Below, one piece after another: positions 24,583 through 33,321 of a stretch of DNA of 64,000 nt; position 1 is the first letter of the stretch, and each line of letters starts with the position of its first letter. A program made the position numbers and the translations under genes. Under the pieces are notes generated by a model. That model searched no databases and was not told the origin of the DNA. It was given only the letters and a program-made list of their open reading frames with translations. The stretch lies in the NCBI RefSeq assembly GCF_029919115.1, contig NZ_CP123990.1, positions 434,001-498,000 on the forward strand. Direction: 5' to 3'. The stretch is from Variovorax paradoxus. Lineage in GTDB: Bacteria > Pseudomonadota > Gammaproteobacteria > Burkholderiales > Burkholderiaceae_C.

Positions 24583-26292
24583 ATGGTGCATGAAGAAAAC
24601 GGATCGGCCGCCGCGGCGTGGATTGCACGCCTGGCGCAGCCCGTGCCCGGCGCGGCTTCCGGTAACAGCCCGCTCGCCGGCCTGAGCTTTGCCGTCAAGG
24701 ACAACATCGACGTCGCCGGCGTGCCCACCACGGCCGCTTGTCCGGCCTTCGACCGCCAGCCCATCGCCCACGCAGCGGTGGTGCAGAAGCTGCTCGATGC
24801 CGGTGCATCGCTTCTCGGCAAGACCAATCTCGACCAGTTCGCCTGCGGCCTGAACGGCACGCGCTCTCCCTACGGCGAGGTGCCCAACGCCTTCGACTCT
24901 CGCTATGTCTCGGGCGGTTCCAGCTCGGGTTCGGCCTATGTGGTGGCGAAGGGCGAGGTCGACTTCGCACTCGGCACCGACACGGCCGGCTCGGGCCGCG
25001 TGCCCGCCGGGCTCAACAACATCGTCGGCATCAAGCCCTCGCGCGGGCTGCTGAGCGCCTCCGGCGTGGTGCCCGCGGCGCAGAGCGCGGATTGCGTGTC
25101 GATCTTCGCGCGCACGGTCGCCCTGGCGGTCGACGTGCTTCTTGCGGCCGCGGGCCCGGATGCGCGCGATCCCTATTCGCGGGAGCTCGCCTTGCGCAGC
25201 GACCCGTTTCCACCGGCGTTCCGCTTCGGTGTGCCCGATACGCTGAGCTTCTTCGGCGACTTGGAGGCCGAAGCGGCCTTCCGGGACGCGCAGGCCCGGC
25301 TCGTCGCGCTCGGCGGCACGCCTGTGACGATTCCCTTCGCGCCTCTGGCCGAGGCCGCCGCGCTGCTCTATGAAAGCGCGCTGGTGGCGGAGCGCTATGC
25401 CGCCGTGCGCGGGTTCTTCGATGCGCACGGATCCCAGGTGATCGAACCGGTGCGCGGCATTCTCGAAAGCGGACGCGGCTACAGCGCAGCCGACGTGTTC
25501 GAGGCGCAGACAAAGCTGCGCGCACTCGCACAACAGGTGGAGCCGATGTGGCGCGGCATCGACGTGCTGATGGTGCCCACCGCGCCCACGCACTACACGC
25601 GCGACCAGATGCGCGCCGACCCGGTCGTGCTCAACCGCAACCTTGGCGCGTACACCAACTTCGTCAACCTGCTGGACTACGCCGCCATCTCGGTGCCGAG
25701 TTCATTGCGCGCCGATGGCCTGCCGTTCGGCATCACGCTGATCGCGCCGTGCGGCAGCGACCTCGCGCTGGCAGAACTCGGCCAGCGCTATCACCACGCC
25801 ACAGGGCTGCCGCAGGGCGCCACCGGCTTGCCGCTGCCAGAGCCGCGCGCCATTCGGGGGCTGGGCGTTCCGCAAGCGCCGGCCATGGCCATTGCCGTCG
25901 TCGGCGCGCACCTTTCGGGCATGCCGCTCAACGGTCAGCTCACCGAGCGCGGCGCCACGCTGCTGCGTGCCACGACCACCGCGCCGCGCTACCGGCTGCA
26001 TGCCTTGCCCGGCACCGTGCCGCCCAAGCCGGGGCTGCAGCGCAGCGCAGGCGGCGGTAGCGCCATCGCGCTCGAGGTGTGGTCGGTTCCGGTTGCGCAG
26101 GTCGGCGGCTTCCTGGCCCTGATCCCGCCTCCGCTGGGGCTCGGCAGCGTGGAGCTTGCCGACGGCAGCTGGGTGCACGGCTTCATCTGCGAAGGCCATG
26201 CGCTGGCCGACGCCGAAGACGTGAGCCACCACGGCGGCTGGCGTGCCTACATCGCGAGCCGCACCGCTTCTTCACAAGCCATTTCAACCTGA
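24583..26292 (+). CDS. atzF: Allophanate hydrolase (AtzF)
   Basis: AtzF splits allophanate into ammonia and CO2, the last step of biuret, cyanurate and related pathways. The 569-residue protein has an amidase-signature domain with Lys K39 in SFAVKDNID, the GGSSSG serine loop (about 111-116) and nucleophile S137 in DTAGSGR. A C-terminal AtzF domain follows (AIAVVGAHLSGMPLNGQL ... GWRAYIASR). The ATG at 24583 is preferred over 24514, because the earlier one precedes the operator-like box. It is followed after 17 nt by an ABC receptor gene. Confidence 0.93.
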   Translation: MVHEENGSAAAAWIARLAQPVPGAASGNSPLAGLSFAVKDNIDVAGVPTTAACPAFDRQPIAHAAVVQKLLDAGASLLGKTNLDQFACGLNGTRSPYGEVPNAFDSRYVSGGSSSGSAYVVAKGEVDFALGTDTAGSGRVPAGLNNIVGIKPSRGLLSASGVVPAAQSADCVSIFARTVALAVDVLLAAAGPDARDPYSRELALRSDPFPPAFRFGVPDTLSFFGDLEAEAAFRDAQARLVALGGTPVTIPFAPLAEAAALLYESALVAERYAAVRGFFDAHGSQVIEPVRGILESGRGYSAADVFEAQTKLRALAQQVEPMWRGIDVLMVPTAPTHYTRDQMRADPVVLNRNLGAYTNFVNLLDYAAISVPSSLRADGLPFGITLIAPCGSDLALAELGQRYHHATGLPQGATGLPLPEPRAIRGLGVPQAPAMAIAVVGAHLSGMPLNGQLTERGATLLRATTTAPRYRLHALPGTVPPKPGLQRSAGGGSAIALEVWSVPVAQVGGFLALIPPPLGLGSVELADGSWVHGFICEGHALADAEDVSHHGGWRAYIASRTASSQAIST

Positions 26293-26309
26293 CCGATCGA
26301 GGAGTCTTC

Positions 26310-27314
26310 ATGCGCATCCCTGAAAAATTGACCGCCGCCGCGTCGCGCCGCCACGTGCTGCAGGCCGGCGCAGCGGGCTTGGCCGTGCTGGCCGCACCGG
26401 CCATCGTGCGTGCGCAAGCGGCACCGAAGATCCGCATCGGCTTCTGGCCCGTGGCCGCCGGGCTGCCTTTCTTTGCCGCGGTGGACCGCGGCTACTTCAA
26501 GGAAGCCGGCCTCGACGTGGAGCCGCTCAAGTTCGCGGGCGCGCAGCAGGTCATGGAAGGCATGCTCGCGGGCCGCTGCGACGGCAGCTCCAACGGCACG
26601 GGCTCGGCCAACCTCGCCATCGGCGAGATCGCGCAGCCGGGCCTCTTCAAGATCTTCTGCACCAACCCGAGCAACGCCAAGTTCGTGCTCGACGAATTCA
26701 TCGTCGCCAAGGACAGCCCGATCAAGACCATGGCCGAACTGGCCGGCAAGAAGATCGCGTCGGGCCCCGGCATCCAGAACGTGACCCTGTGCAAGACCAT
26801 GCTCGAACGCGCCGGCGCCAAGGGCGCCACGGTGAGCGAGCTGCCCATCGGCCAGCACGTGGCCGCGCTCGTCGCGGGCCAGGTCGATGCCTGCTACACG
26901 CTGGAGCCTACCGGCACCGTGGGCCGAATGAACGGCACCACGCGCGTCATCGAAGCCGGCGTGGTCGCCAAGTACATCCTCGGTGATTCGATGGCACCCT
27001 GGCATGGCGGCGCGGCCAGCCTCACCAGCGAGTTCATCAAGAAGAACCCGGAAGTCGCCAGGAAGTACATCGCCGCCTACGCGCGCGGCGTCGAGCTGGT
27101 GCGCACCAAGCCCGACGACGCCCGCCAGCACATGAAGGGCTACACCGCGATCGAGGGCAAGCTCACGGCCGAAGTACCGCTCGCCTCCTACATGCTCTAC
27201 AACGAGTTCAAGCCGAGCGACGTGGCGTACTTCCAGAAGTTCTACGACCTGTTCACCGAGAAAGGCATCTTCGAGAAGAAGGTGCTGGTGGATGGCCTGC
27301 TCTACAAGGCATAG
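26310..27314 (+). CDS. ABC transporter periplasmic receptor, nitrate/taurine (NMT1/SsuA-like) type
   Basis: The 334-residue receptor has a twin-arginine-like signal (SRRHVLQAGAAGLAVLAAPAIVRAQ) and the SsuA/NMT1 core: IRIGFWPVAAGLPFFAAVDRGYF, EAGLDVEPLKF and QQVMEGMLAGRCDG. An AGG-containing Shine-Dalgarno (GAGGAG, 26299-26304) precedes ATG 26310. It forms an importer with the permease and ATPase that follow. In an island for allophanate and biuret it probably binds a small nitrogen compound. The ligand is not shown by sequence. Confidence 0.88.
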   Translation: MRIPEKLTAAASRRHVLQAGAAGLAVLAAPAIVRAQAAPKIRIGFWPVAAGLPFFAAVDRGYFKEAGLDVEPLKFAGAQQVMEGMLAGRCDGSSNGTGSANLAIGEIAQPGLFKIFCTNPSNAKFVLDEFIVAKDSPIKTMAELAGKKIASGPGIQNVTLCKTMLERAGAKGATVSELPIGQHVAALVAGQVDACYTLEPTGTVGRMNGTTRVIEAGVVAKYILGDSMAPWHGGAASLTSEFIKKNPEVARKYIAAYARGVELVRTKPDDARQHMKGYTAIEGKLTAEVPLASYMLYNEFKPSDVAYFQKFYDLFTEKGIFEKKVLVDGLLYKA

Positions 27315-27317
27315 ACC

Positions 27318-28151
27318 ATGGCCGACGCAAGCACGACCACGGCCGCGCCGTGGACGCCGCCGGCCGCCGGAGCCACGGCAGCTGCAGTGCCCAAGCCGCC
27401 ACTGCGCGACCGGCTGCTGCCCTTCATCGGACCCGTGGTGCTGTTCATCGTGTGGGACCTTGCGGTGCGGCTCGGCTTCATCAAGCCGATCCTGCTGCCC
27501 ACGCCCGCGGACACCGTTGCGGCGCTGATCACCGGGCTTGCGGGCGGGCCGCTGCTCACCGACTTTGCGATGACGGTGTGGCGCACGCTGCAGGCCTTTT
27601 TGATTGCGGCGGTGGTCGGCGTGCCGCTGGGCGTACTGCTCGGCAGCAACGAGAAGGCCTACCGCAGCGTCGAGTTCCTGATCGACTTCTTCCGCTCCAC
27701 GCCTTCGTCCGCGCTGATCCCGCTGTTCCTGCTGATCTTCGGCGTGTCCGACGTCAACAAGGTGGCCATCGCGGCTTTCGGCGCATTGCTGATCGTCGTC
27801 TTCAACAGCGCCTATGGCGTCATCAATGCGCGCAAGCAGCGCGTGATGGCGGCACGCGTCATGGGTGCCTCGCGCTGGCAGATCTTCAAGGACGTGCTGG
27901 TGTGGGAAAGCCTGCAGCCCAGCTTCGTGGGCCTGCGCTCGGCGGTGTCGATGGCCTTGGTGATCGTCATCGTGGCCGAGATGTTCATCGGCTCCGACAC
28001 CGGCCTTGGCCATCGCATCATCGATGCGCAGCAGGTGCTCAACGTGAAGAGCATGTACGCGGCCATTCTTGCCGCCGGCGCACTGGGCTATGCGCTCAAC
28101 ATTCTTTTTCTTGTGGCCGAGCGCCGCATCGTGCATTGGAGCGGCCGATGA
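27318..28151 (+). CDS. ABC transporter permease (SsuC/TauC type)
   Basis: This is a 277-residue inner-membrane subunit with about six helices. The cytoplasmic coupling loop AARVMGASRWQIFKDVLVWESLQP matches the EAA motif that contacts the ATPase. The N-terminal 30 residues are Ala/Thr/Pro-rich. It starts 3 nt after the receptor gene and its stop overlaps the ATPase start by 4 nt. Confidence 0.9.
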   Translation: MADASTTTAAPWTPPAAGATAAAVPKPPLRDRLLPFIGPVVLFIVWDLAVRLGFIKPILLPTPADTVAALITGLAGGPLLTDFAMTVWRTLQAFLIAAVVGVPLGVLLGSNEKAYRSVEFLIDFFRSTPSSALIPLFLLIFGVSDVNKVAIAAFGALLIVVFNSAYGVINARKQRVMAARVMGASRWQIFKDVLVWESLQPSFVGLRSAVSMALVIVIVAEMFIGSDTGLGHRIIDAQQVLNVKSMYAAILAAGALGYALNILFLVAERRIVHWSGR

Positions 28152-28981
28152 AAGCCACGCAAGACATCGTCGTGAACGGCCCGGTGTATGCCGACGTGCC
28201 CAAGCCCGTGTTCAAGCCCGGCCCGGCCGGCACGCACATCACCATTCGCGGGCTTACCAAGTACTTTGCGGGCTGGCCGCTGTACGAGAACTTCGACCTC
28301 GACATACCCAAGCACAAGATCGTCTCGGTGTTCGGGCCGAACGGCTGCGGCAAGTCCACGCTCATCAACATGATCGCGGGGCTCATTCCCATCGATTCGG
28401 GCGAAATCCTGTTCGACGGCAAGCAGCGCAAGGACACCAAGATCGGCTACGTGTTCCAGAACTACCGCGAGGCGATGTTCCCGTGGATGCGCACCATCGA
28501 CAACATCGCCTACCCGCTGAAGCTCGAAGGGCGCAGCAAGGCCGAGGTCGACCGGCGCATGGAAGAGCTGGTGGCATCGTTCGACGTCAAGTTCGACCTG
28601 AAGCGCTTTCCCTACGAACTCTCGGGCGGCCAGCAGCAGACCGCGTCGATCATGCGGGCGCTCGCGCCCAACCCCGAGGTGCTGTTTCTCGATGAGCCGT
28701 TTTCGGCGCTCGACTTCGAGATGACGCTCTTCATCCGCGAGAAGCTGCAGGAGGTGTTCATGCAGACCGGCACCACCATGCTGCTGGTGTCGCACGACCT
28801 GGAAGAAGCCGTGTACCTAGCCGACGAGGTGCTGCTCTTGACCAAGCGGCCCACCAAGGTGGCCGAGATTCTGCGGTACGGCGATGCGCGGCCGCGCACG
28901 GTCGAGACGCTGAGCACCGAGAGCTTTGTGGCAATGAAGAAGCTCAGCCTCGACATCTTTCAACGTGAGGTTCGCAGATGA
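28148..28981 (+). CDS. ABC transporter ATPase (SsuB/TauB type)
   Basis: The 277-residue ATPase has Walker [11 protein letters not shown]-loop VFQNYREAM, signature LSGGQQQ, Walker B VLFLDEP and switch His in VSHDLEEA. It energises the neighbouring receptor/permease. An N-terminal extension of about 30 residues precedes the nucleotide-binding fold. Both ends overlap neighbours by 4 nt, so the whole set from 26310 to 29358 is one transcription unit. Confidence 0.92.
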   Translation: MKATQDIVVNGPVYADVPKPVFKPGPAGTHITIRGLTKYFAGWPLYENFDLDIPKHKIVSVFGPNGCGKSTLINMIAGLIPIDSGEILFDGKQRKDTKIGYVFQNYREAMFPWMRTIDNIAYPLKLEGRSKAEVDRRMEELVASFDVKFDLKRFPYELSGGQQQTASIMRALAPNPEVLFLDEPFSALDFEMTLFIREKLQEVFMQTGTTMLLVSHDLEEAVYLADEVLLLTKRPTKVAEILRYGDARPRTVETLSTESFVAMKKLSLDIFQREVRR

Positions 28982-29358
28982 CCCTGGAAATCAACATCCC
29001 CGAAGTGCTGGCCGAAGTGACCGAAGTGTTCGCACGGTATGAAGAAGCACTGCTCACCAACCGCCGTGATGTGCTCGACGAGCTTTTCTGGAACAGCCCG
29101 CACACGCTTCGCTACGGCTACTCAGAGAACCATTACGGTCATGCGGCCATCAGCGCCTTTCGTGCATCGCTGCCGGTGCAGAGCCCGCCGCGCGAGCTGC
29201 TGCGCACCGTCATCACCACCTACGGCCGCGACCTGGCGACCGCCAATGCCGAGTTCCGCCGCGAAGGCAGCGGTCAGACCGGCCGCCAGAGCCAGACCTG
29301 GCTGCGCACCGCCGATGGCTGGCGCGTCGCCGCCGCGCACGTGAGCCTCATCGGCTGA
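28978..29358 (+). CDS. AtzH/HpxZ-like protein (DUF3225, NTF2-like fold)
   Basis: The 126-residue protein has the DUF3225 pattern: [34 protein letters not shown], then [31 protein letters not shown] and [11 protein letters not shown]. Relatives are AtzH of the cyanurate pathway, reported to remove CO2 from 1,3-dicarboxyurea to give allophanate, and HpxZ of oxalurate breakdown. The gene overlaps the ABC ATPase by 4 nt and shares an operon with allophanate hydrolase, so a role making allophanate from a carboxylated urea is plausible. The AtzE/AtzG amidase that usually feeds AtzH is absent here. Confidence 0.85.
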   Translation: MTLEINIPEVLAEVTEVFARYEEALLTNRRDVLDELFWNSPHTLRYGYSENHYGHAAISAFRASLPVQSPPRELLRTVITTYGRDLATANAEFRREGSGQTGRQSQTWLRTADGWRVAAAHVSLIG

Positions 29359-29375
29359 ACACGCAGGCACATTTT

Positions 29376-29398
29376 TTGCACCCCACCTTGTATCCAAG
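29376..29398. promoter_or_regulatory. Candidate GntR operator before the BMP-type transporter
   Basis: CTTGTATCCAAG (29387-29398) and its left flank TTGCACCCCAC match 18 of 23 positions of the box at 24,545. It lies 13 nt before the start of the BMP receptor gene, between the two transporter operons. One half-site is imperfect. Confidence 0.5.
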
Positions 29399-29411
29399 AC
29401 CGGAGAACCCC

Positions 29412-30530
29412 ATGACCAGCCCCATCAATCGCCGCGAGTCCCTCAAATCCCTGGCCGCGCTCGGCGCTGCCGGCACCCTTGGAGGCTGGAGCGCCCTTGC
29501 TGGCGCACAGGCCAAGCCGCTGACCGTCGGCGTGATCTACGTCGGCGCGCGCGACGACTATGGCTACAACCAGGCGCACGCCATGGCGGCGGCCGAGGTC
29601 AAGAAGCTGCCCGGAGTGAAGGTGGTGGAGGAAGAGAACGTGCCCGAGACCGCCGCCGTGCAGAAGACCATGGTCGGCATGATCTCGCAGGACGGCGCCA
29701 AGCTGCTCTTCCCCACGTCGTTCGGCTACTTCGATCCGCACATCCTTGCGGTTGCGCCCAAGAACCCCGACGTGCGCTTCTCGCACTGCGGCGGCCTCTG
29801 GACAGAGGGCAAGCACCCGAAGAACGCCGGCAGCTTCTTCGGCTACATCGACGAGTGCCAGTTCCTGAACGGCGTGATTGCCGCGCACATGACCAAGAGC
29901 AACAAGATAGCCTTCGTTGCCGCCAAGCCCATTCCGCAGGTGCTGCGCAACATCAATGCCTTCACGCTCGGCGCGCGCTCGGTCAAGCCGAACATCACCT
30001 GCAGCGTGATCTTCACCGGCGACTGGTCCATGGCCGTGAAGGAGGCCGAGGCCACCAACAGCCTGGCCGATCAGGGCTGCGACGTGTTCACCATGCACGT
30101 CGACGGCCCCAAGGTGGTGGTGGAGACGGCGGCCAAGCGCGGCAAGATGGTTTGCGGTTACCACGCAAGTCAGGCCAAGCTGGCGCCCAATGCGTACCTC
30201 ACCGGTGCCGAGTGGAACTGGCTCACCGCCTACAAGGCGGCCATCGAGGCGGCGCAAGCCGGCAAGCCGCACCCCAACTTCTTGCGCGGTGGCCTGAAGG
30301 AAGGCTACGTGAAGATGTCCGCCTACGGCCCCATGGTGCCCGACGCTGCAAAGAAGCAGGCCGACGACATCAAGGCCAAGATGATTGCCGGCACCTTCGA
30401 CATCTTCAAGGACGGCATCAAGGACAACAAGGGCGCCGTCGTCGTGCCGGCCGGCAAGGTGCTGAAGCAGACCGACCTGGAACTGGAAAAGATGAACTAC
30501 CTGGTCGAAGGCGTCATCGGTTCGGCCTGA
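29412..30530 (+). CDS. BMP-family (PnrA/NupN-like) ABC transporter receptor
   Basis: This is a 372-residue secreted receptor with a signal peptide (NRRESLKSLAALGAAGTLGGWSALAGAQA). The BMP fold is seen in VGVIYVGARDDYGYNQAHAMAA, LLFPTSFGYFDPHILAVA, GYIDECQFLNGVIAAHMTKSNKIAFV and CDVFTMHVDGPKVV. BMP receptors usually bind nucleosides or purine-like compounds. With the following permeases and ATPase it would import a purine-, pyrimidine- or ureide-type compound. The start at 29412 follows GGAG. Confidence 0.9.
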   Translation: MTSPINRRESLKSLAALGAAGTLGGWSALAGAQAKPLTVGVIYVGARDDYGYNQAHAMAAAEVKKLPGVKVVEEENVPETAAVQKTMVGMISQDGAKLLFPTSFGYFDPHILAVAPKNPDVRFSHCGGLWTEGKHPKNAGSFFGYIDECQFLNGVIAAHMTKSNKIAFVAAKPIPQVLRNINAFTLGARSVKPNITCSVIFTGDWSMAVKEAEATNSLADQGCDVFTMHVDGPKVVVETAAKRGKMVCGYHASQAKLAPNAYLTGAEWNWLTAYKAAIEAAQAGKPHPNFLRGGLKEGYVKMSAYGPMVPDAAKKQADDIKAKMIAGTFDIFKDGIKDNKGAVVVPAGKVLKQTDLELEKMNYLVEGVIGSA

Positions 30531-30548
30531 CACCGGCTCTTCATCACC

Positions 30549-31610
30549 ATGCGCCACGCGCTCAAGGAATTCGCCCTGCCGGTGTTCGCCATCGCGGCGG
30601 CGCTGCTGCTGTTCGGCGTGCTGGTGGCCTTTGCCGGTGTCGATCCGGTGGAGGTCTGGGCGACGCTGTTCAAGGGCGCGTTCGGCGACTGGTTCTCGTG
30701 GCAGAACACCTTGCAGCGCGCCGCGCCGCTGATGCTGACCGCACTGTGCGTGGCGCTGCCGGCGCGGGCGGGGCTCATCGTCATCGGTGGGGAGGGCGCG
30801 CTGGTGCTGGGCGGCCTGGCGTCGGCGGCGCTTGCCCATGCGTTGCCGCTGCCTGGCAACATCGCGGGCACGGCCGTGGTGTGCATTGCGGGCGCGCTTG
30901 CCGGGGCGCTGTGGATCGCCCTTGCAGGCTGGCTGCGCCAGTACCGCGGCATCAACGAAACCATCAGCAGCCTTCTGCTGGCCTACATCGCCATCGGCAT
31001 CTTCAAGCACCTGGTCGAGGGGCCGCTGCGCGACCCGGCCAGCCTCAACAAGCCGTCGACGCATGCGCTGAACGAAGGGCTGCTGATCGGCGGCATCGGT
31101 GGCTCCGACGTGCACTGGGGCTTCGTGATTGGCGTGGTCGCATGCCTCGGGCTTGCGTGGTGGCTGCGCGCCACCGCTTCGGGTTTTTCGGTGCGCGTGG
31201 TGGGCGGCAATCCGCGCACGGCGCAACTCGTGGGGCTGCCGGCCACGCGGCTCATCCTGGGCGCCTGCGCGCTCGGCGGTGCCTGCGCCGGGCTCGCGGG
31301 CGCGGTCGAGGTCGCAGCGGTTCACACCAATGCCAATGCCTCCTTGATCGCGGGCTATGGCTACGCGGGCATCCTGGTGTCGTTCATCGCGCGGCACAAC
31401 CCCGCGGCCATCGTGCCGGTGGCAATTCTGTTCGGCGGCTTCGGCGCGGCGGGCAGCCTGCTGCAGCGGCGGCTCGGCTTGCCCGATGCGTCGGTGCTGG
31501 TGCTGCAGGGCATTGCGTTCGTGCTCATTCTTGCGAGCGAGGGCCTGCGCATGATCGACTGGAGCGCGCTGCGCACACGCGTGCTCCGTGCTTCGGGGAG
31601 CCCGGCATGA
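30549..31610 (+). CDS. ABC transporter permease (nucleoside/BMP type, first)
   Basis: A 353-residue BPD_transp_2-family membrane subunit with eight to ten helices. GLIVIGGEGALVLGGLASAALA and INETISSLLLAYIAIGI are characteristic of the NupP/YufP group that work with BMP receptors. GYGYAGILVSFIARHNPAAI lies near the C-terminus. It starts 18 nt after the receptor gene. Confidence 0.88.
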   Translation: MRHALKEFALPVFAIAAALLLFGVLVAFAGVDPVEVWATLFKGAFGDWFSWQNTLQRAAPLMLTALCVALPARAGLIVIGGEGALVLGGLASAALAHALPLPGNIAGTAVVCIAGALAGALWIALAGWLRQYRGINETISSLLLAYIAIGIFKHLVEGPLRDPASLNKPSTHALNEGLLIGGIGGSDVHWGFVIGVVACLGLAWWLRATASGFSVRVVGGNPRTAQLVGLPATRLILGACALGGACAGLAGAVEVAAVHTNANASLIAGYGYAGILVSFIARHNPAAIVPVAILFGGFGAAGSLLQRRLGLPDASVLVLQGIAFVLILASEGLRMIDWSALRTRVLRASGSPA

Positions 31611-31683
31611 GCGCCGCGCCAGGTCGCCCCAAGCAAGCTCGCTCCCGCCCGGCGGGAAGGCGCGCAGCGCCGGGGGTGCACCA

Positions 31684-32607
31684 ATGAGCGCGGATCAATG
31701 GATCGCGCTCGTCGCAGGCATCGTCGGCGGTGCGCTGCGTGTGGGGGCACCGTTTCTCTTCGTGAGCCTGGGCGAATGCCTCACCGAAAAATCGGGCCGC
31801 ATCAACCTCGGGCTCGAAGGCGTGCTGGTGCTCTCGGCCATGGCGGCCTTCGGCGGCGCCTACCTCACCGATTCGGCCTGGCTCGGCGTGCTGATCGGCG
31901 CGGTGGCGGGCGCGGCGCTCGCGCTGCTGCACGGCCTGCTGTGTTCGCTCGACCGGGTGAACGACGTGGCCACCGGCATCGCATTGATGCTGCTCGGCAC
32001 GGGGCTCGCGTTCTACCTGGGCAAGCCGCTTATCCAGCCGCAGGCGCCGCAGATCCCCGCCATACCGCTGGGCTTCTGGAGCGACAACACGGTGGTGCGC
32101 TCGGCGCTGCAGCTCAACGCGCTGGTGCCCATCGGCGTGGCGTTGGCGGTGCTGCTGTGGTGGGGCTTTGCGCGCACGCGCGCCGGCCTCTTGGTCCGCA
32201 TGGCCGGTGATTCGGCGCAAGCGACGCGCGCGCTCGGCTATTCGGTCTCGGGCCTGCGCATTGCAGCGACCACAGCGGGCGGCTTCATCGCCGGGCTCGG
32301 CGGCGCTTCGCTCACGCTGTTCTATCCGGGCAGCTGGAACGAAGGCATCTCCAGCGGCCAAGGCCTCATTGCGGTGGCCCTGGTGATCTTCGCGCGATGG
32401 AGTCCGCTGCGCTGCGTGGGCGCTGCGTTTCTCTTCGGCGGCGCGGGTGCAATCGGGCCCGCGCTGCAGTCCATCGGCATCGGCTGGGGCTACCACCTGT
32501 TCAACACCGTGCCTTACGTGCTCACGCTGGTGATCCTGGTGCTGACCTGCAAGCCGGGCACGGCAGCGGCCGGAAGTCCCGGCGAACTTTCATCGACAAG
32601 GAACTGA
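31684..32607 (+). CDS. ABC transporter permease (nucleoside/BMP type, second)
   Basis: A 307-residue membrane subunit of the NupQ/YufQ group. [31 protein letters not shown] and [26 protein letters not shown] are typical. ATG 31684 gives the family-like start. The 73-nt gap before it contains a short palindromic spacer (CCGCCCGGCGGG) but no gene. It pairs with the preceding permease as a heterodimer. Confidence 0.88.
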   Translation: MSADQWIALVAGIVGGALRVGAPFLFVSLGECLTEKSGRINLGLEGVLVLSAMAAFGGAYLTDSAWLGVLIGAVAGAALALLHGLLCSLDRVNDVATGIALMLLGTGLAFYLGKPLIQPQAPQIPAIPLGFWSDNTVVRSALQLNALVPIGVALAVLLWWGFARTRAGLLVRMAGDSAQATRALGYSVSGLRIAATTAGGFIAGLGGASLTLFYPGSWNEGISSGQGLIAVALVIFARWSPLRCVGAAFLFGGAGAIGPALQSIGIGWGYHLFNTVPYVLTLVILVLTCKPGTAAAGSPGELSSTRN

Positions 32608-32612
32608 ACGCC

Positions 32613-33314
32613 ATGACAACGACAACTGGCCGCCGCGTTGAGGCCGAGCCCTATGCCTGGCCCTACAACGGCGCACTGCGGCCCGACAACACCGCGCTCA
32701 TCGTGATCGACATGCAGACCGACTTCTGCGGCAAGGGCGGCTACGTCGACGTGATGGGTTACGACCTCTCGCTGGTGCAGGCGCCGATCCAGCCCATAGC
32801 GCGCACCCTCGCGGCGATGCGGCCGCTGGGCTTTCACATCATTCACACGCGCGAAGGCCACCGGCCCGACCTGGCGGACCTGCCCGCCAACAAGCGCTGG
32901 CGCTCACGCCAGATTGGCGCGAACGGCGTGGGCATTGGCGACGACGGGCCGTGCGGGCGCATCCTGGTGCGCGGCGAGCCGGGCTGGGAGATCATTCCCG
33001 AACTGGCGCCGCTGCCGGGCGAGGTGGTGATCGACAAGCCCGGCAAGGGCTCGTTCTACGCGACGGACCTCGACCTGATCTTGCGCACGCGGGGCATCGA
33101 GAACCTGATTCTTGCGGGCATCACCACCGACGTGTGCGTGCACACCACCATGCGCGACGCCAACGACCGCGGCTTCGAATGCCTGCTGCTGTCCGACTGC
33201 ACGGCCGCCACCGACCATGGCAACCACCTGGCGGCGCTGAAGATGATCACCATGCAGGGCGGCGTGTTCGGTGCGCACGCCACCTCGCAGCAGCTGCTGG
33301 CCACGCTCGGGTGA
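32613..33314 (+). CDS. biuH: Biuret amidohydrolase (isochorismatase-like cysteine hydrolase)
   Basis: The 233-residue enzyme is predicted to hydrolyse biuret to allophanate and ammonia, feeding AtzF encoded 6 kb upstream. The family triad is complete: D33 in [10 protein letters not shown]142 in [10 protein letters not shown] and C175 in TTDVCVHTT. The long stretch from [17 protein letters not shown] to [19 protein letters not shown] closely resembles the characterised Rhizobium BiuH as I remember it, and [21 protein letters not shown] is also shared. It lies between the second permease and the ATPase gene of the BMP transporter, suggesting that transporter brings in biuret or a precursor. Confidence 0.88.
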   Translation: MTTTTGRRVEAEPYAWPYNGALRPDNTALIVIDMQTDFCGKGGYVDVMGYDLSLVQAPIQPIARTLAAMRPLGFHIIHTREGHRPDLADLPANKRWRSRQIGANGVGIGDDGPCGRILVRGEPGWEIIPELAPLPGEVVIDKPGKGSFYATDLDLILRTRGIENLILAGITTDVCVHTTMRDANDRGFECLLLSDCTAATDHGNHLAALKMITMQGGVFGAHATSQQLLATLG

Positions 33315-33321
33315 TGCACGC

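Noticed and set aside
24583..26292. glutamyl-tRNA amidotransferase-like amidase
   Set aside because: The amidase core is shared, but the C-terminal AtzF domain and the biuret island context identify allophanate hydrolase; a genuine gatA lies at 40617-42140.
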